Below, one piece after another: positions 16,610 to 25,873 of a DNA stretch of 64,000 nt. Below the pieces are notes generated by a model. That model worked only from the letters and a program-made list of their open reading frames with translations. It made no database searches and was not told the DNA's origin. Origin of the DNA: an uncultured Thalassotalea sp. (GTDB lineage Bacteria > Pseudomonadota > Gammaproteobacteria > Enterobacterales > Alteromonadaceae); the NCBI GenBank assembly GCA_947492575.1, contig CANLNK010000009.1, positions 1 to 64,000 on the forward strand, written 5' to 3'. A program made the position numbers and the translations under genes. Within the stretch, counting starts at the first letter, position 1. Each line of letters begins with the position of its first letter.

Positions 16610-17416
16610 CTATTTAGTGTAGGCGATATCATAATGTGCAAGATAGCGTTTCGCGTTCTCTATCCTTGCCTTAGTCACTTTTCTAAATACTTTGCCGGTA
16701 ACATTGGAGGCAAAGTAATAATGCTCTCCATCTTTTTCAACCGCTCCAACAAACCAGCCAACGGTTGTTTTATTGCCGATAGGGCCAGCACCAGTTTTCG
16801 CGAATACAGTGAAATCATCACCTTTGTCATTAAACATCAGTGTTTCAAGTTGTGCATAAGTTGATGCTTTTAGTGGCAGTTTTTGGGTAAAAAGCTTTTG
16901 CAGAAACTTAACCTGTTCAACCGCAGTAATTTCGATGCTGCTGCCTAACCAAAAGCTGTCTAGCCCTGAGCTAATATCTTGGTTGCCATAGTTAAAAGCG
17001 GTGACATATTCTTGCATCGCTTTTTCACCTATTTTTACCGCTAGCTCTCGATAGATAGGTACAACTGAGTATTTATAAGCACTGGGCAAATTATGTGATT
17101 GGGCAGTCCAAATGCTTGGCCACCAGCTTTCCGGTGGGTACGTATTGGTATCTGAGGTAAATGTTTCTTCAAGCGATCTAGCTGCGCCTGTATCTAACGC
17201 AATAAGTGAATTAGGAATTTTAAACGTTGAGTAGGGGGATAAACGTTTATTAGCTTGCGCTGTGTTATGGGTAACTAATTCGCCGTTTGGCTTAAGCAAT
17301 ACAAAGGTGCAATTATTCTCAGGGCTTTCGCAAGGTAATTCGTCAGCTGACGTTGTCGCGAATGACAGTGTTGGAAGTAGGGAAAGTGAGGCAATCGCCA
17401 ACAAAGATTTTATCAT
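16610..17416 (-). CDS. class D (OXA-type) serine beta-lactamase
   Basis: A 268-aa protein with a signal peptide (about residues 1-20) and every class D hallmark. The nucleophile tetrad is S63-T-F-K66 (the Lys is carboxylated in the family), followed by S117-V-V119, Y143-G-N145, Trp156 and the K207-T-G209 box. It should hydrolyse penicillins in the periplasm; the spectrum cannot be predicted. No regulator, mobile element or integron feature is adjacent and codon use looks native, so it is probably an intrinsic chromosomal gene and not acquired resistance. Confidence 0.92.
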   Translation of the reverse strand: MIKSLLAIASLSLLPTLSFATTSADELPCESPENNCTFVLLKPNGELVTHNTAQANKRLSPYSTFKIPNSLIALDTGAARSLEETFTSDTNTYPPESWWPSIWTAQSHNLPSAYKYSVVPIYRELAVKIGEKAMQEYVTAFNYGNQDISSGLDSFWLGSSIEITAVEQVKFLQKLFTQKLPLKASTYAQLETLMFNDKGDDFTVFAKTGAGPIGNKTTVGWFVGAVEKDGEHYYFASNVTGKVFRKVTKARIENAKRYLAHYDIAYTK

Positions 17417-17549
17417 TTAATCGTCCTTTATCAGCGCCGTATTGGCACTAGGTGAGTCCTGTTGTTTTAAAGCTCAGAAAGCCGAAAGGTTCAGATAGCC
17501 CATTTTAGGTGCTAACTGAACCTGTATTGTGATGAAAGATCAACAAGCC

Positions 17550-18122
17550 CTAGTGAAGCGCTGCTCTAAATGGCAGTTTTGCACAGATTTCAGCTTCGGC
17601 AACTAAGATTTCTTCTAATCGTGTATCTACTGTAGCTTTGTCAAAATATTCGTAAGCAAGTTCCACAAATAAGTTCTTATGTTTTTCTTCAGACTTAGCA
17701 ATTGCCACGTAAAAGTCTTTGTCTTTGCCAGCAGGAAGGGCTTCAGCTACGAGAGAGAAACGCTCGTGGCCGCGCGCTTCAATTACACCAGCAACTAATA
17801 GGCGGTCCATTAAGAACTCGTCACGACCATGACGGAATACCTTGCGAATGTTCTTTATGTAGTCATCTTTTTTGTCGTCTGCAAGTTGAACGTTTCTTGC
17901 CATCAGTAGCTTGAGCACTTGTTTGAAGTGAATGAGTTCTTCTAACGCGAGATCAGTCATGGCTTTTACTAATTTAGTGCGATCTTGGTAGTGAGATAGC
18001 ATCGACATTGCCATGCCAGAGGCTTTTTTCTCAGCCGCAGCGTGATCTTGTAAAAACGCGTCGAAGTCTGCCATGACAGCTTCTGTCCATTCAAAAGGGG
18101 TGTGGTACTTCAATTCAAACAT
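17550..18122 (-). CDS. miaE: tRNA-(ms2io6A)-hydroxylase
   Basis: A 190-aa non-haem diiron enzyme that hydroxylates ms2i6A at tRNA position 37. The ferritin-like four-helix bundle carries the iron-ligand sets ALEELIHFKQV, EARGHERFSLVAE and SEEKHKNLFVELAYEYF (E...ExxH repeats). Its length is near the MiaE norm. It is a single gene and is oxygen-dependent by family knowledge. Confidence 0.92.
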   Translation of the reverse strand: MFELKYHTPFEWTEAVMADFDAFLQDHAAAEKKASGMAMSMLSHYQDRTKLVKAMTDLALEELIHFKQVLKLLMARNVQLADDKKDDYIKNIRKVFRHGRDEFLMDRLLVAGVIEARGHERFSLVAEALPAGKDKDFYVAIAKSEEKHKNLFVELAYEYFDKATVDTRLEEILVAEAEICAKLPFRAALH

Positions 18123-18204
18123 AATTTTTTGTGCAGCTTATTTCAAAAGGACGGCGATTTTACCAGTCATTAAGCGACAGAAAAAGCTTAAATGTCCAAA
18201 CTCG

Positions 18205-18888
18205 TTAAGCTTTGTTTGTGCTGAGGTAATCCAAGTTTGTGTCGAGGTAACCTAAGCTATTGTCGATTCGACCATTGCGTGTTGATTCTACTTTAAGCGG
18301 GTGTTTGATCTTGTTCCAAGCGGTCACTTTGCCGCCTTTGTTGATTACTTCAAAGGTTTTGTTGGCGCAAACATCGACGTTTAAAAATCGAGCTAGCTTT
18401 TGATAACCGTCAGCTTCGGTAACGTCCAGTGATAGTAGTTGCTGTTCTTTGCCCTCAAAATGAGCAAATACTTGTGCTTTGTGTCGCTGATAACAATCAG
18501 TGAGAAATTTGTCACTAGCAATATTGTCGAGACTAAGCGGTGAAAAGGTGTGTTGATAGCAACGCTTTAGGTAGGGGTTGAAACCGCCATCATCACGCAT
18601 CAAATTTTCGTACATGCGTTCTAGAAGCTGCCGAATTGAGGGCAGCCAAGCCTCTATGTCTCGCTGAAGATGAATGAATTTGCTGTTAGGGTATGCCGCA
18701 TCTAGCGCAGCAAAATCAGCAAACACTGGTGTGTCCGCAATCGCTTCTGCAAGCTTAAATGCTTCGTTGGTATATGCAGTGTGTGCGGTTTTAAAGCCTA
18801 AATCGAGCATGGCTAAACACACACTGGTAGTAGCTGTGCGAGGTAAACCTATGATCCAAATTTTTTGTGGGCGATTATTTGTTTGCAA
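18205..18888 (-). CDS. sulfotransferase-family protein
   Basis: A 227-aa protein. The N-terminal PAPS 5'-phosphosulfate-binding loop is IWIIGLPRTATTSV (P-loop-like, about residues 10-23), followed by a strand KFIHLQRD with the 3'-phosphate-binding Arg and a helix EAWLPSI. This is the usual sulfotransferase_1/3 pattern. The acceptor substrate is unknown. It is cytosolic, with no signal peptide. Confidence 0.8.
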   Translation of the reverse strand: MQTNNRPQKIWIIGLPRTATTSVCLAMLDLGFKTAHTAYTNEAFKLAEAIADTPVFADFAALDAAYPNSKFIHLQRDIEAWLPSIRQLLERMYENLMRDDGGFNPYLKRCYQHTFSPLSLDNIASDKFLTDCYQRHKAQVFAHFEGKEQQLLSLDVTEADGYQKLARFLNVDVCANKTFEVINKGGKVTAWNKIKHPLKVESTRNGRIDNSLGYLDTNLDYLSTNKA

Positions 18889-18952
18889 GCTAATTATTCA
18901 ACACTTTGAGAGGCTTTCGTTAATTGGCGGCAATCATAGTGTTTGTCGGCGA

Positions 18953-19429
18953 CTAAATCCAGCGTCTTACCTGCGTTTTAAAGTTGGTAAATTCATCGCC
19001 AAAAATATCAGCGAGCATTGTTTCTTCGGGTTTTATTTGGAAAGCGTTCATATAAAGAATAAACGTAGGACACCAAATGAACGCCAACAGATTCTGCAAA
19101 TAGAAGCCGAACGCAATAACGGTAAATAGGAAACCGAGATACATTGGGTTACGAGTTACTCGATAAATGCCGCTTCTTACCAGTGACGACGACTTTTCTG
19201 GCGTCATGGGGTTAACCGTTGTTTGTGCTTTTTTGAAGGCATGAACGCCTGACGCAGCGACAGCGGCGCCGGCAACAACAAGCAAAATCGCAATAACTTT
19301 CGCAAATGGAATAAGAATAAACGCCTGAGGCACGATTTTGGCGGTGAGATACATTAGCAACACACAAATAAAAACGAGCGCCACAGGCGGCACTTTAAGT
19401 GATAGCCCAGAATGTTTTACGTTAGACAA
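18953..19429 (-). CDS. ICMT/PEMT-like membrane methyltransferase
   Basis: A 158-aa protein with about four membrane segments and the signature SSLVRSGIYRVTRNPMYLGFL (residues about 82-102) of the isoprenylcysteine carboxylmethyltransferase-like family. The conserved C-terminal acidic/Phe part is KPEETMLADIFGDEF. In bacteria these enzymes methylate lipids or unknown acceptors in the membrane. The substrate is unknown. Confidence 0.8.
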   Translation of the reverse strand: MSNVKHSGLSLKVPPVALVFICVLLMYLTAKIVPQAFILIPFAKVIAILLVVAGAAVAASGVHAFKKAQTTVNPMTPEKSSSLVRSGIYRVTRNPMYLGFLFTVIAFGFYLQNLLAFIWCPTFILYMNAFQIKPEETMLADIFGDEFTNFKTQVRRWI

Positions 19430-19694
19430 TTGCGAATCCTTTTCTTTTTATCGCGACGATGAAAGAGTATAAATGATTGATTTCTTTGTACTGTTTATAC
19501 CAGTTGGCTGTGCCTCTCGACCATACTTATTGAACATACCTACAGATGAGCCGATTGCCTATACTCTTTGAGGACGGTCGTTGAGCTGGCTGTGGTCATT
19601 TTCTCTGTGAAAGGCTCCACGCGCGCCTGACTAGTCAGCCAAGTTAATTCACTTTATACTGCCGACACCTTTTCACCTAATAATTAAAATATTC

Positions 19695-21320
19695 ATGAAA
19701 AACGTCAAAACTTTTTTAACAGCGAGTGCAGCAGCGATTGCTTGCGCTACGACGTTAAATGTAAACGCAGATAACTTTAACGATAGTTACAACAGCATTA
19801 ATGGCGAGCAATTAGCAGACCACGTGAAAGTTTTAGCCTCAGACAAATTTGGTGGTCGAGCGCCGTCAACAGAAGGCGAAACCTTAACGCTTGAGTACTT
19901 AACCGAGCAATTTAAAGCGATTGGCTTCAAGCCGGGTAATGGCGACAGCTTTTTACAGCAAGTGCCTTTAGTGTCATTAGAAGCTGATACCAAAATGGTA
20001 CTGAGCATTGGCGGCAAAGACTACGCATATAAAGAAGATATGGTAATGAGCAGTAGCCGCATTACTGAGCTTTCTAAACTTGAGAATTCTGAGTTAGTTT
20101 TCGTTGGCTACGGTGTTAATGCGCCTGAATACGACTGGAATGATTACGAGGGCGTTGATGTTAAAGGCAAAACTGTTGTTATTTTAGTTAACGATCCGGG
20201 CTATGCGACTAAGGATCCTGCTTTGTTTACTGGCGAAGCCATGACGTACTATGGCCGCTGGACATACAAATACGAAGAGGCGAGTCGTCAAGGTGCAGCA
20301 GGTGCCATTATAATTCACGAGACAGCGCCTGCCTCTTACGGTTGGAATGTGGTAAGGAACTCTTGGACTGGAGAGCAATTTGGCTTCCAACGTGAAGATA
20401 ACAACATGGGACGTGTTGCCGCAGAGGGTTGGATTACTACAGAAGTGGCGAAAGAACTATTCACCAAAGCAGGTTTAGACTTTGCAGAGATGAAAGCTAA
20501 AGCTGCTAAAGGTGCTTTCCATCAAGATATGGGCGATTTAACGGCTTCTGTAACGATAAAGAACACGATTAGAAAGTCAGTATCGAATAACTTTATCGCG
20601 ACGCTGCCAGGTACCCAAAAGCCTGATGAGCATATTATTTACACAGCACATTGGGACCATTTAGGTATTGATACCAGCAAGCAAGGTGACCAAATTTACA
20701 ATGGTGCCGTTGATAACGCGACGGGGACTGGTGCACTTATTGAGGTTGCTGAAGCATTTGCTAAGTTAGAGAAAAAACCTGAACGATCTATCACATTCTT
20801 AGCGGTAACAGCCGAAGAACAGGGCTTGTTAGGCTCAAAGTTCTACGCAGCTAATCCTGTGGTACCAGCTGGTAAAACAGTAGCGAATATCAACATGGAT
20901 GCGCTTGGCGTAAACGGTAAAAGTAAAGATGTATCTGTGTATGGTTTAGGTCAATCTGAGTTAGATAATTTCTTAGCTAAAGCGATTAAGAAGCAAAATC
21001 GCGTAATTGCTGGCGATCCTAGACCTGCTGCAGGTATTTACTACCGCTCTGATCACTTTGCGTTTGCCAATATTGGTGTGCCAGCGCTTTATGCTAAAAG
21101 CGGTGCCGTACCAGCCGATGAAGCAACAGCAGCACTTCGTAAAGTGTTAGATCCAAAACTAGCGAAATGCTACCACGGACTTTGTGATGAATACTCAGAC
21201 GAATGGGACTTATCGGGCGCGGTTCAAGACATGCAAGCTTTCTTTGAAGTTGGCGTGGCGTTATCTCACACAGGTGTCTGGCCTGAATGGAGCAAGACAT
21301 CAGAGTTTAGCCGCAAATAG
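19695..21320 (+). CDS. secreted M28-family zinc aminopeptidase
   Basis: A 541-aa protein with a signal peptide (about residues 1-25) and a PA-type insert at about 130-260. The M28 catalytic core carries zinc ligands in TAHWDHLG (H319), GAVDNATG (D340), TAEEQG (E374/E375), NMDALG (D402) and YRSDHFAF (His near 454). It should release N-terminal amino acids in the periplasm or medium. It is monocistronic, with a strong terminator after it. Confidence 0.9.
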   Translation: MKNVKTFLTASAAAIACATTLNVNADNFNDSYNSINGEQLADHVKVLASDKFGGRAPSTEGETLTLEYLTEQFKAIGFKPGNGDSFLQQVPLVSLEADTKMVLSIGGKDYAYKEDMVMSSSRITELSKLENSELVFVGYGVNAPEYDWNDYEGVDVKGKTVVILVNDPGYATKDPALFTGEAMTYYGRWTYKYEEASRQGAAGAIIIHETAPASYGWNVVRNSWTGEQFGFQREDNNMGRVAAEGWITTEVAKELFTKAGLDFAEMKAKAAKGAFHQDMGDLTASVTIKNTIRKSVSNNFIATLPGTQKPDEHIIYTAHWDHLGIDTSKQGDQIYNGAVDNATGTGALIEVAEAFAKLEKKPERSITFLAVTAEEQGLLGSKFYAANPVVPAGKTVANINMDALGVNGKSKDVSVYGLGQSELDNFLAKAIKKQNRVIAGDPRPAAGIYYRSDHFAFANIGVPALYAKSGAVPADEATAALRKVLDPKLAKCYHGLCDEYSDEWDLSGAVQDMQAFFEVGVALSHTGVWPEWSKTSEFSRK

Positions 21321-21354
21321 AGCAGTCTAATGGTTTAACCTAAATCTAAGCCTT

Positions 21355-21392
21355 AAAGGGAGCACGTTGCTGAACGTTTTGCTCCCTTTTTA
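21355..21392 (+). terminator. terminator of the M28 peptidase gene
   Basis: AAAGGGAGCA (21355-21364) pairs with TGCTCCCTTT (21380-21389), with an inner CGTT/AACG stem, followed by T residues. Confidence 0.85.
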
Positions 21393-21599
21393 TTTCTCTT
21401 GAGAATAAAACTCAAATTTGATCAGAATAGCATCGTCACTGTCAGCTATAACCTTAAGTTAGTACTTAGCTTCATAATGTTATCGCATACCATCACCGTC
21501 TTTACATTTCTTTGCATAACCGCGTGCTATCTTTACATTCGTATCTATATTATGGGTAACTCGGTTGGTTTAAGAAAAATTTAGTTGGGGAAGACAACC

Positions 21600-22955
21600 T
21601 TGGAAACGACAAGTCGTACGCAGTATTTAAGAGCTACCTTAATTTTTAGTGTCATCACGCTTTTATTTGCCTGCGGTGGTGGCGGTTCTAGCAGCGAAGC
21701 AACAAATGACGGTGCGCCTACAACACCAACTCCTGAAACCTCGCCGACTGAGGTTGAAAATACCTCTCCCAATATCTTGTTTATTATTGCTGATGATATG
21801 GGCAAAGACAGTACCAATGGCTTTAGTGAGGGTACAGTAAAACCTTATACACCCAATATCGATAATATTGCCGATAATGGATTAACGTTTAGTAATTTTT
21901 GGAGCTACCCCGTTTGCTCGCCAACAAGGGCGTCGATTATTACAGGTAAAAACGCCAGTAGAACTGGCGTGAAGTGGGCTGGCGATGCAATTAGCAGTGA
22001 TGAAACAGTTCTTCAAAAGTACATCAATGATGAGCTAGACGGCACATATGCTACTGCAGTTATTGGCAAGTGGCATATTTCAGGTAATCGTGGGCAAGTG
22101 AATCCGGAAGATTTCGGTATAGATTACTATGCAGGTGTACTTGCTGGTACCGAGCAGTATTACGATTGGTCGCTATATGAAGATGGTGAATCTAGCGTAC
22201 AGACGAGTTATATCACTGAAAAGTTCACTGACCTGTCAATTGAGTGGGTTAACCAACAAGATAAGCCGTGGTTTTTATGGTTAGCTTATACCGCACCACA
22301 CACTCCTTTTCATGCCCCTCCGGCGAGCATGCATGCGCAAGGAAATTTAGCAGAGTATGAAGATGGCCTAGATGCTATACCATATTATATGGCAGCAATA
22401 GAGGCGATGGATTTTCAAATAGGTCGACTCCTGTTGAACATGCCGGAAGAAGATAAAGAGAATTTAGTCATTATTTTTATCGGCGATAACGGTACGCCTA
22501 ATCAGGTGACTCAATCCCCATACGACAGAAGCCGCACTAAAGGTACCCTTTATCAAGGTGGTATCAATACGCCAATGTTTGTCTCTGGCGTTGGTGTCGA
22601 GCGCTGGGGAGTCGATGATAACCTAATCTCTAGTACAGATTTATTCGCTACAATTGCTGAACTCACGGGTGTAGAAACTACAGAAATTCATGACAGTAAA
22701 AGTTTTTTATCTTTGTTTAGCAGTAATGAAGTTATTCGGGAGTATCAGTACGCTGAGATGGACAGTGAGGAACCGGCTGCTTGGGCAATAAGTGATGGTG
22801 TTTACAAGCTCATTGTTGACGCTGATGGAGCAGAGAGTTTCTATAATCTGTATGTTGATCCTTACGAAGATAATCCGATAGCCACCAGCGAGCTTTCTGA
22901 TGTTGAAAGAGCGATAAAAGAAGACTTAATGAATCGTTTAGCAGTAGAGAGATAA
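21600..22955 (+). CDS. lipoprotein sulfatase (alkaline-phosphatase superfamily, S1-type)
   Basis: A protein of about 451 aa. A TTG at 21600 with GGGGAAG eight bases upstream is my start; another TTG at 21585 is in frame. A lipobox LFAC at about residue 25 is followed by a Gly/Ser/Thr/Pro linker. The catalytic site is C-S-P-T-R (Cys at about 106), where Cys is converted to formylglycine in the family. Metal ligands lie in IADDMG and FIGDNGT, and KWHI is conserved. It probably removes sulfate esters from algal polysaccharide or a related substrate at the cell surface. No maturase is in the window. Confidence 0.88.
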   Translation: METTSRTQYLRATLIFSVITLLFACGGGGSSSEATNDGAPTTPTPETSPTEVENTSPNILFIIADDMGKDSTNGFSEGTVKPYTPNIDNIADNGLTFSNFWSYPVCSPTRASIITGKNASRTGVKWAGDAISSDETVLQKYINDELDGTYATAVIGKWHISGNRGQVNPEDFGIDYYAGVLAGTEQYYDWSLYEDGESSVQTSYITEKFTDLSIEWVNQQDKPWFLWLAYTAPHTPFHAPPASMHAQGNLAEYEDGLDAIPYYMAAIEAMDFQIGRLLLNMPEEDKENLVIIFIGDNGTPNQVTQSPYDRSRTKGTLYQGGINTPMFVSGVGVERWGVDDNLISSTDLFATIAELTGVETTEIHDSKSFLSLFSSNEVIREYQYAEMDSEEPAAWAISDGVYKLIVDADGAESFYNLYVDPYEDNPIATSELSDVERAIKEDLMNRLAVER

Positions 22956-22980
22956 AGTTAAGCTGCTTTTAACTATGGCG

Positions 22981-23011
22981 TGACACTCGAAGACATCAAC
23001 TTAGAGTGTCA
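22981..23011. terminator. hairpin between convergent sulfatase and aspartoacylase-like genes
   Basis: The arms TGACACTC (22981-22988) and GAGTGTCA (23004-23011) have a 15-nt loop. The T-tract is weak on both strands, so function is only likely from position. Confidence 0.45.
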
Positions 23012-23031
23012 TTACCCTCAATTTTATGAAC

Positions 23032-24111
23032 TTAAATTTCTACGCTTGAGTGCCTCAAATTAGACTGTGGTTGAGGTGGTTTTATGTCGGCGAAGTAGAA
23101 TAAACAGTCATTTTTCACGATATCTGTTTTCTGCGTTGCCATAAAAATACGTACGTCTCTGTGACAGATAATCTTATTCTCCTGCAGAACAAAATAGTCA
23201 GACACATGGCTTGTTTGCCCAGAATTCTCTATAAATAAGTGCTTAAAGCTTTCCTCTGTTGCCCAGCCAATAATGCAACCATTGGCATTCTCATGATAGT
23301 TGAGGGCTTCAATGTCTTGTCTTAGCGTGACAGTCGAATCTTCAGCAGTGTCGCCAATAACAATATCTTGATCAGTCGATAACTTGAGTCGCATCGGCTG
23401 ATAAATAATTTCGATATTCTGTGTTTGTGCATTGCACTCTTGTTGGCTGAGAAATAGCGAGAGGCCTTTCATGGCAATATCATGTGATCGTTCTTGTTTC
23501 GCACCGCCACATTCGACCGTAATGACAGGGCAATTAAACTGCTGTTCCATTAACGCCCCTAAGCGAATATGCGAGACAATCATAACGTCTGAGAATAAAC
23601 CAGCCAGCTTTAGGTAGTCGCGTTTAGGGTGGCAGCTTACCGTAAAAGCAGGGCTGCTGCCTGAGGTGTTGTGCAGATCAATAATCGCTTCGGGTTTTAC
23701 TTGGCGAATACTACTGGCAAGCATTTGTGCTCGTAAGAAATACTGTGACAAGCTGGAAGATCCAAAGCAGCGGTTTAAATCCATCCCGCCGGGTAAATAG
23801 CGGTGGCTGAATGGTCCTTGTTGCTCTTGCTCCATATATTTGGCGGCTTCGATTGAGCCGAGTATGAAGCGTACGTTGACTTTTAATTGCTTAAAGCCGT
23901 CCTGCTTGATGAGCTGATGTAGGGCAAAAAAACCTGAAGGTTCGTTGCCGTGCAGCAACGTGACGACCACGCGCCACGGGTATTTATCTTTCTGAATAAA
24001 GTCAATTACTGTTGCAGACGATAGGGAGGCAAGCCAGTCTTTGGCTTCGTCTGGAATGTCATTGGTTGTTAAGTTTTGAAAATAGTCGAGTTGACTGTAA
24101 TTTATCGTCAT
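23032..24111 (-). CDS. succinylglutamate desuccinylase/aspartoacylase-family protein
   Basis: A protein of about 359 aa related to zinc carboxypeptidase-fold deacylases. The zinc motif is LLHGNEPSG (H and E ligands, near residue 50), the catalytic-region motif is DLHNTSG, and a later His/Glu region is VECGG. It removes an acyl group from an amino-acid amide bond in known members. The start at 24111 is chosen because the upstream ligase gene ends only two bases before it and GGGAG serves as ribosome site, implying translational coupling. Confidence 0.82.
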   Translation of the reverse strand: MTINYSQLDYFQNLTTNDIPDEAKDWLASLSSATVIDFIQKDKYPWRVVVTLLHGNEPSGFFALHQLIKQDGFKQLKVNVRFILGSIEAAKYMEQEQQGPFSHRYLPGGMDLNRCFGSSSLSQYFLRAQMLASSIRQVKPEAIIDLHNTSGSSPAFTVSCHPKRDYLKLAGLFSDVMIVSHIRLGALMEQQFNCPVITVECGGAKQERSHDIAMKGLSLFLSQQECNAQTQNIEIIYQPMRLKLSTDQDIVIGDTAEDSTVTLRQDIEALNYHENANGCIIGWATEESFKHLFIENSGQTSHVSDYFVLQENKIICHRDVRIFMATQKTDIVKNDCLFYFADIKPPQPQSNLRHSSVEI

Positions 24112-24113
24112 TA

Positions 24114-25613
24114 TCACTCCCAATTAGCGACGGGGATATTAGCTTGGCTATTGGTTAAGTAGCGTTTTACGAGGTGTTGAAGTGCTTCGGGCTTTCCGTA
24201 CTCAGTTAGCAATTTGTCTAAAGTATTTTTTTGCCATACCGCCCCGTTTTGTTTCGTTGATAATCGATTGGCGATAACAGCTAGATACTGTTTTGCCTCT
24301 TGTTCAGAAATGCCCAAGTCGATTAGCCCTTGCTCCGCAACCGGTAGCATGTGCTCAATAACGTCAACAATCGCTACTTCATTTGCACGGTATTTGTGTT
24401 GAAGCGGCCAAAGTATTTTGGCAAACAAGCCTTGCTGTGCGGCTCGATAGAAATTGTATTCCGCGAATCTAAACGGTACTTGGCAAATCAATCGGTCAAT
24501 ATCGTCTGCCAAGCCATTAGCGAGGCCAATGGCAAATGCGGTGTTCGCCACCATATCGATAACCGATGGGCCGGCGGGAATTGCCCGAAACTCTATCCGA
24601 ATGTGACCATTACCTTGGTTACAGTAAACAGGGCGGTGCCATGGCCAAAGGGTTCCCATGTGCAAACTCAATTCGTTAAGGGGAGGCAGTGATTTTGTGT
24701 CTGCACTTCCTTTTGCTTGACTGATGGCGGCATTGTTTTGTTCATTACTGATAAAAGGCATCACGGTGGGGTAAAGGGCTACCGCCTCTGCAAACAGTTC
24801 CCACGGGTTTTCTCTTACCCAGCCAAAACCAAAGTTAACGCGCGTTGGCTCTTGCCATTTAACCTTGTTGCGCAAACGAATATCGAGCGCCTGTTTAAAC
24901 AAGGCAACTCTGGTTTCATGCCATAGTTTTTTGCCCATAAAAATAGGTGAGTTAGCACCAATGGCGGTTACCAAGGGCGAGCTCAATTGTGCGGCATTAA
25001 ATACTTTTGCAAAGCGCTCAGGCGGTATCATCAAGTGAACCTGAAATGAGGTGTTGGCGCCCTCGGCACAGATGTCATCAAACGACATAGTCAATTGTTC
25101 TTCACCATTGATGTTGACTTCAAATGCTTGACCTCGCTCTTGATAAAGAAAGTGCGCCAAATTGTGATAGCGAGGTACATCGGTCATGTACTGCATGTTG
25201 AGGTGGCGTTTTTCCAACGTCGGTAAAATGCCGATCGCAACGGGAGAAATATTAAGTTGGCTCGCTGTGTGGTTAAGGTGGTGAAGCTTGGTAGAGATCT
25301 CGTCGTGTAATTGGTTAAGCGGTTGTTCGTTAAGAGCAAATGCAGACAGGTTTAATTCGAGATTGTATTGATTGAGCTCGGGCTGAAACTGATCATCTTG
25401 AAGTTTTGACAGTAAAGCCTGATTACTAAAGCTAACATTCCCTTGCGGGTCAGTAAGGTACATTTCTAATTCTGCCCCCAGCTTAAGAGGCTCTTTACCA
25501 AAGACTGGGCAATCAATGATATCTTTGAGTTCATCTAGTTGTTGATGAAGTTTTTCTTGAAAAGCTTTATGGTCTTCCTGACTAAAGACCCGTTGTGTCA
25601 CCGATGTTCCCAT
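24114..25613 (-). CDS. glutamate--cysteine-ligase-like (GCS2 superfamily) enzyme
   Basis: A 499-aa protein with GCS2-type features: LGAELEMYLTDPQG near residues 45-60 (acidic metal/ATP ligands), a central SFQVHLMIPPERF strand and IRIEFRAIPAGPS near residue 330. The family ligates an amine to the gamma-carboxyl of glutamate with ATP. The true substrate here need not be cysteine. It is co-transcribed and translationally coupled to an aspartoacylase-like gene, suggesting a paired ligation/hydrolysis pathway. Confidence 0.78.
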   Translation of the reverse strand: MGTSVTQRVFSQEDHKAFQEKLHQQLDELKDIIDCPVFGKEPLKLGAELEMYLTDPQGNVSFSNQALLSKLQDDQFQPELNQYNLELNLSAFALNEQPLNQLHDEISTKLHHLNHTASQLNISPVAIGILPTLEKRHLNMQYMTDVPRYHNLAHFLYQERGQAFEVNINGEEQLTMSFDDICAEGANTSFQVHLMIPPERFAKVFNAAQLSSPLVTAIGANSPIFMGKKLWHETRVALFKQALDIRLRNKVKWQEPTRVNFGFGWVRENPWELFAEAVALYPTVMPFISNEQNNAAISQAKGSADTKSLPPLNELSLHMGTLWPWHRPVYCNQGNGHIRIEFRAIPAGPSVIDMVANTAFAIGLANGLADDIDRLICQVPFRFAEYNFYRAAQQGLFAKILWPLQHKYRANEVAIVDVIEHMLPVAEQGLIDLGISEQEAKQYLAVIANRLSTKQNGAVWQKNTLDKLLTEYGKPEALQHLVKRYLTNSQANIPVANWE

Positions 25614-25873
25614 ATCTTCGCCACCTTACCGTTTCCTAATAGTAAGGTGTCATATATTTGCAATAGGCTATTTGATTAAGGTCAAACTTTGATCTTTCTT
25701 TACATCAGTGAAAGCACTATCAAGGCTTGTTTAAGGTAATTTACTTACTTTAAGTTAATAAGTTGACCGAGTAGACAGGTTGTAGTGGTTACAAACAAGC
25801 TTCACAAGAATATAATATTTGACGATTAAAATGACGTAAGTATAAAGTAGCGAGCAACTAAACTGAGAGAAAC

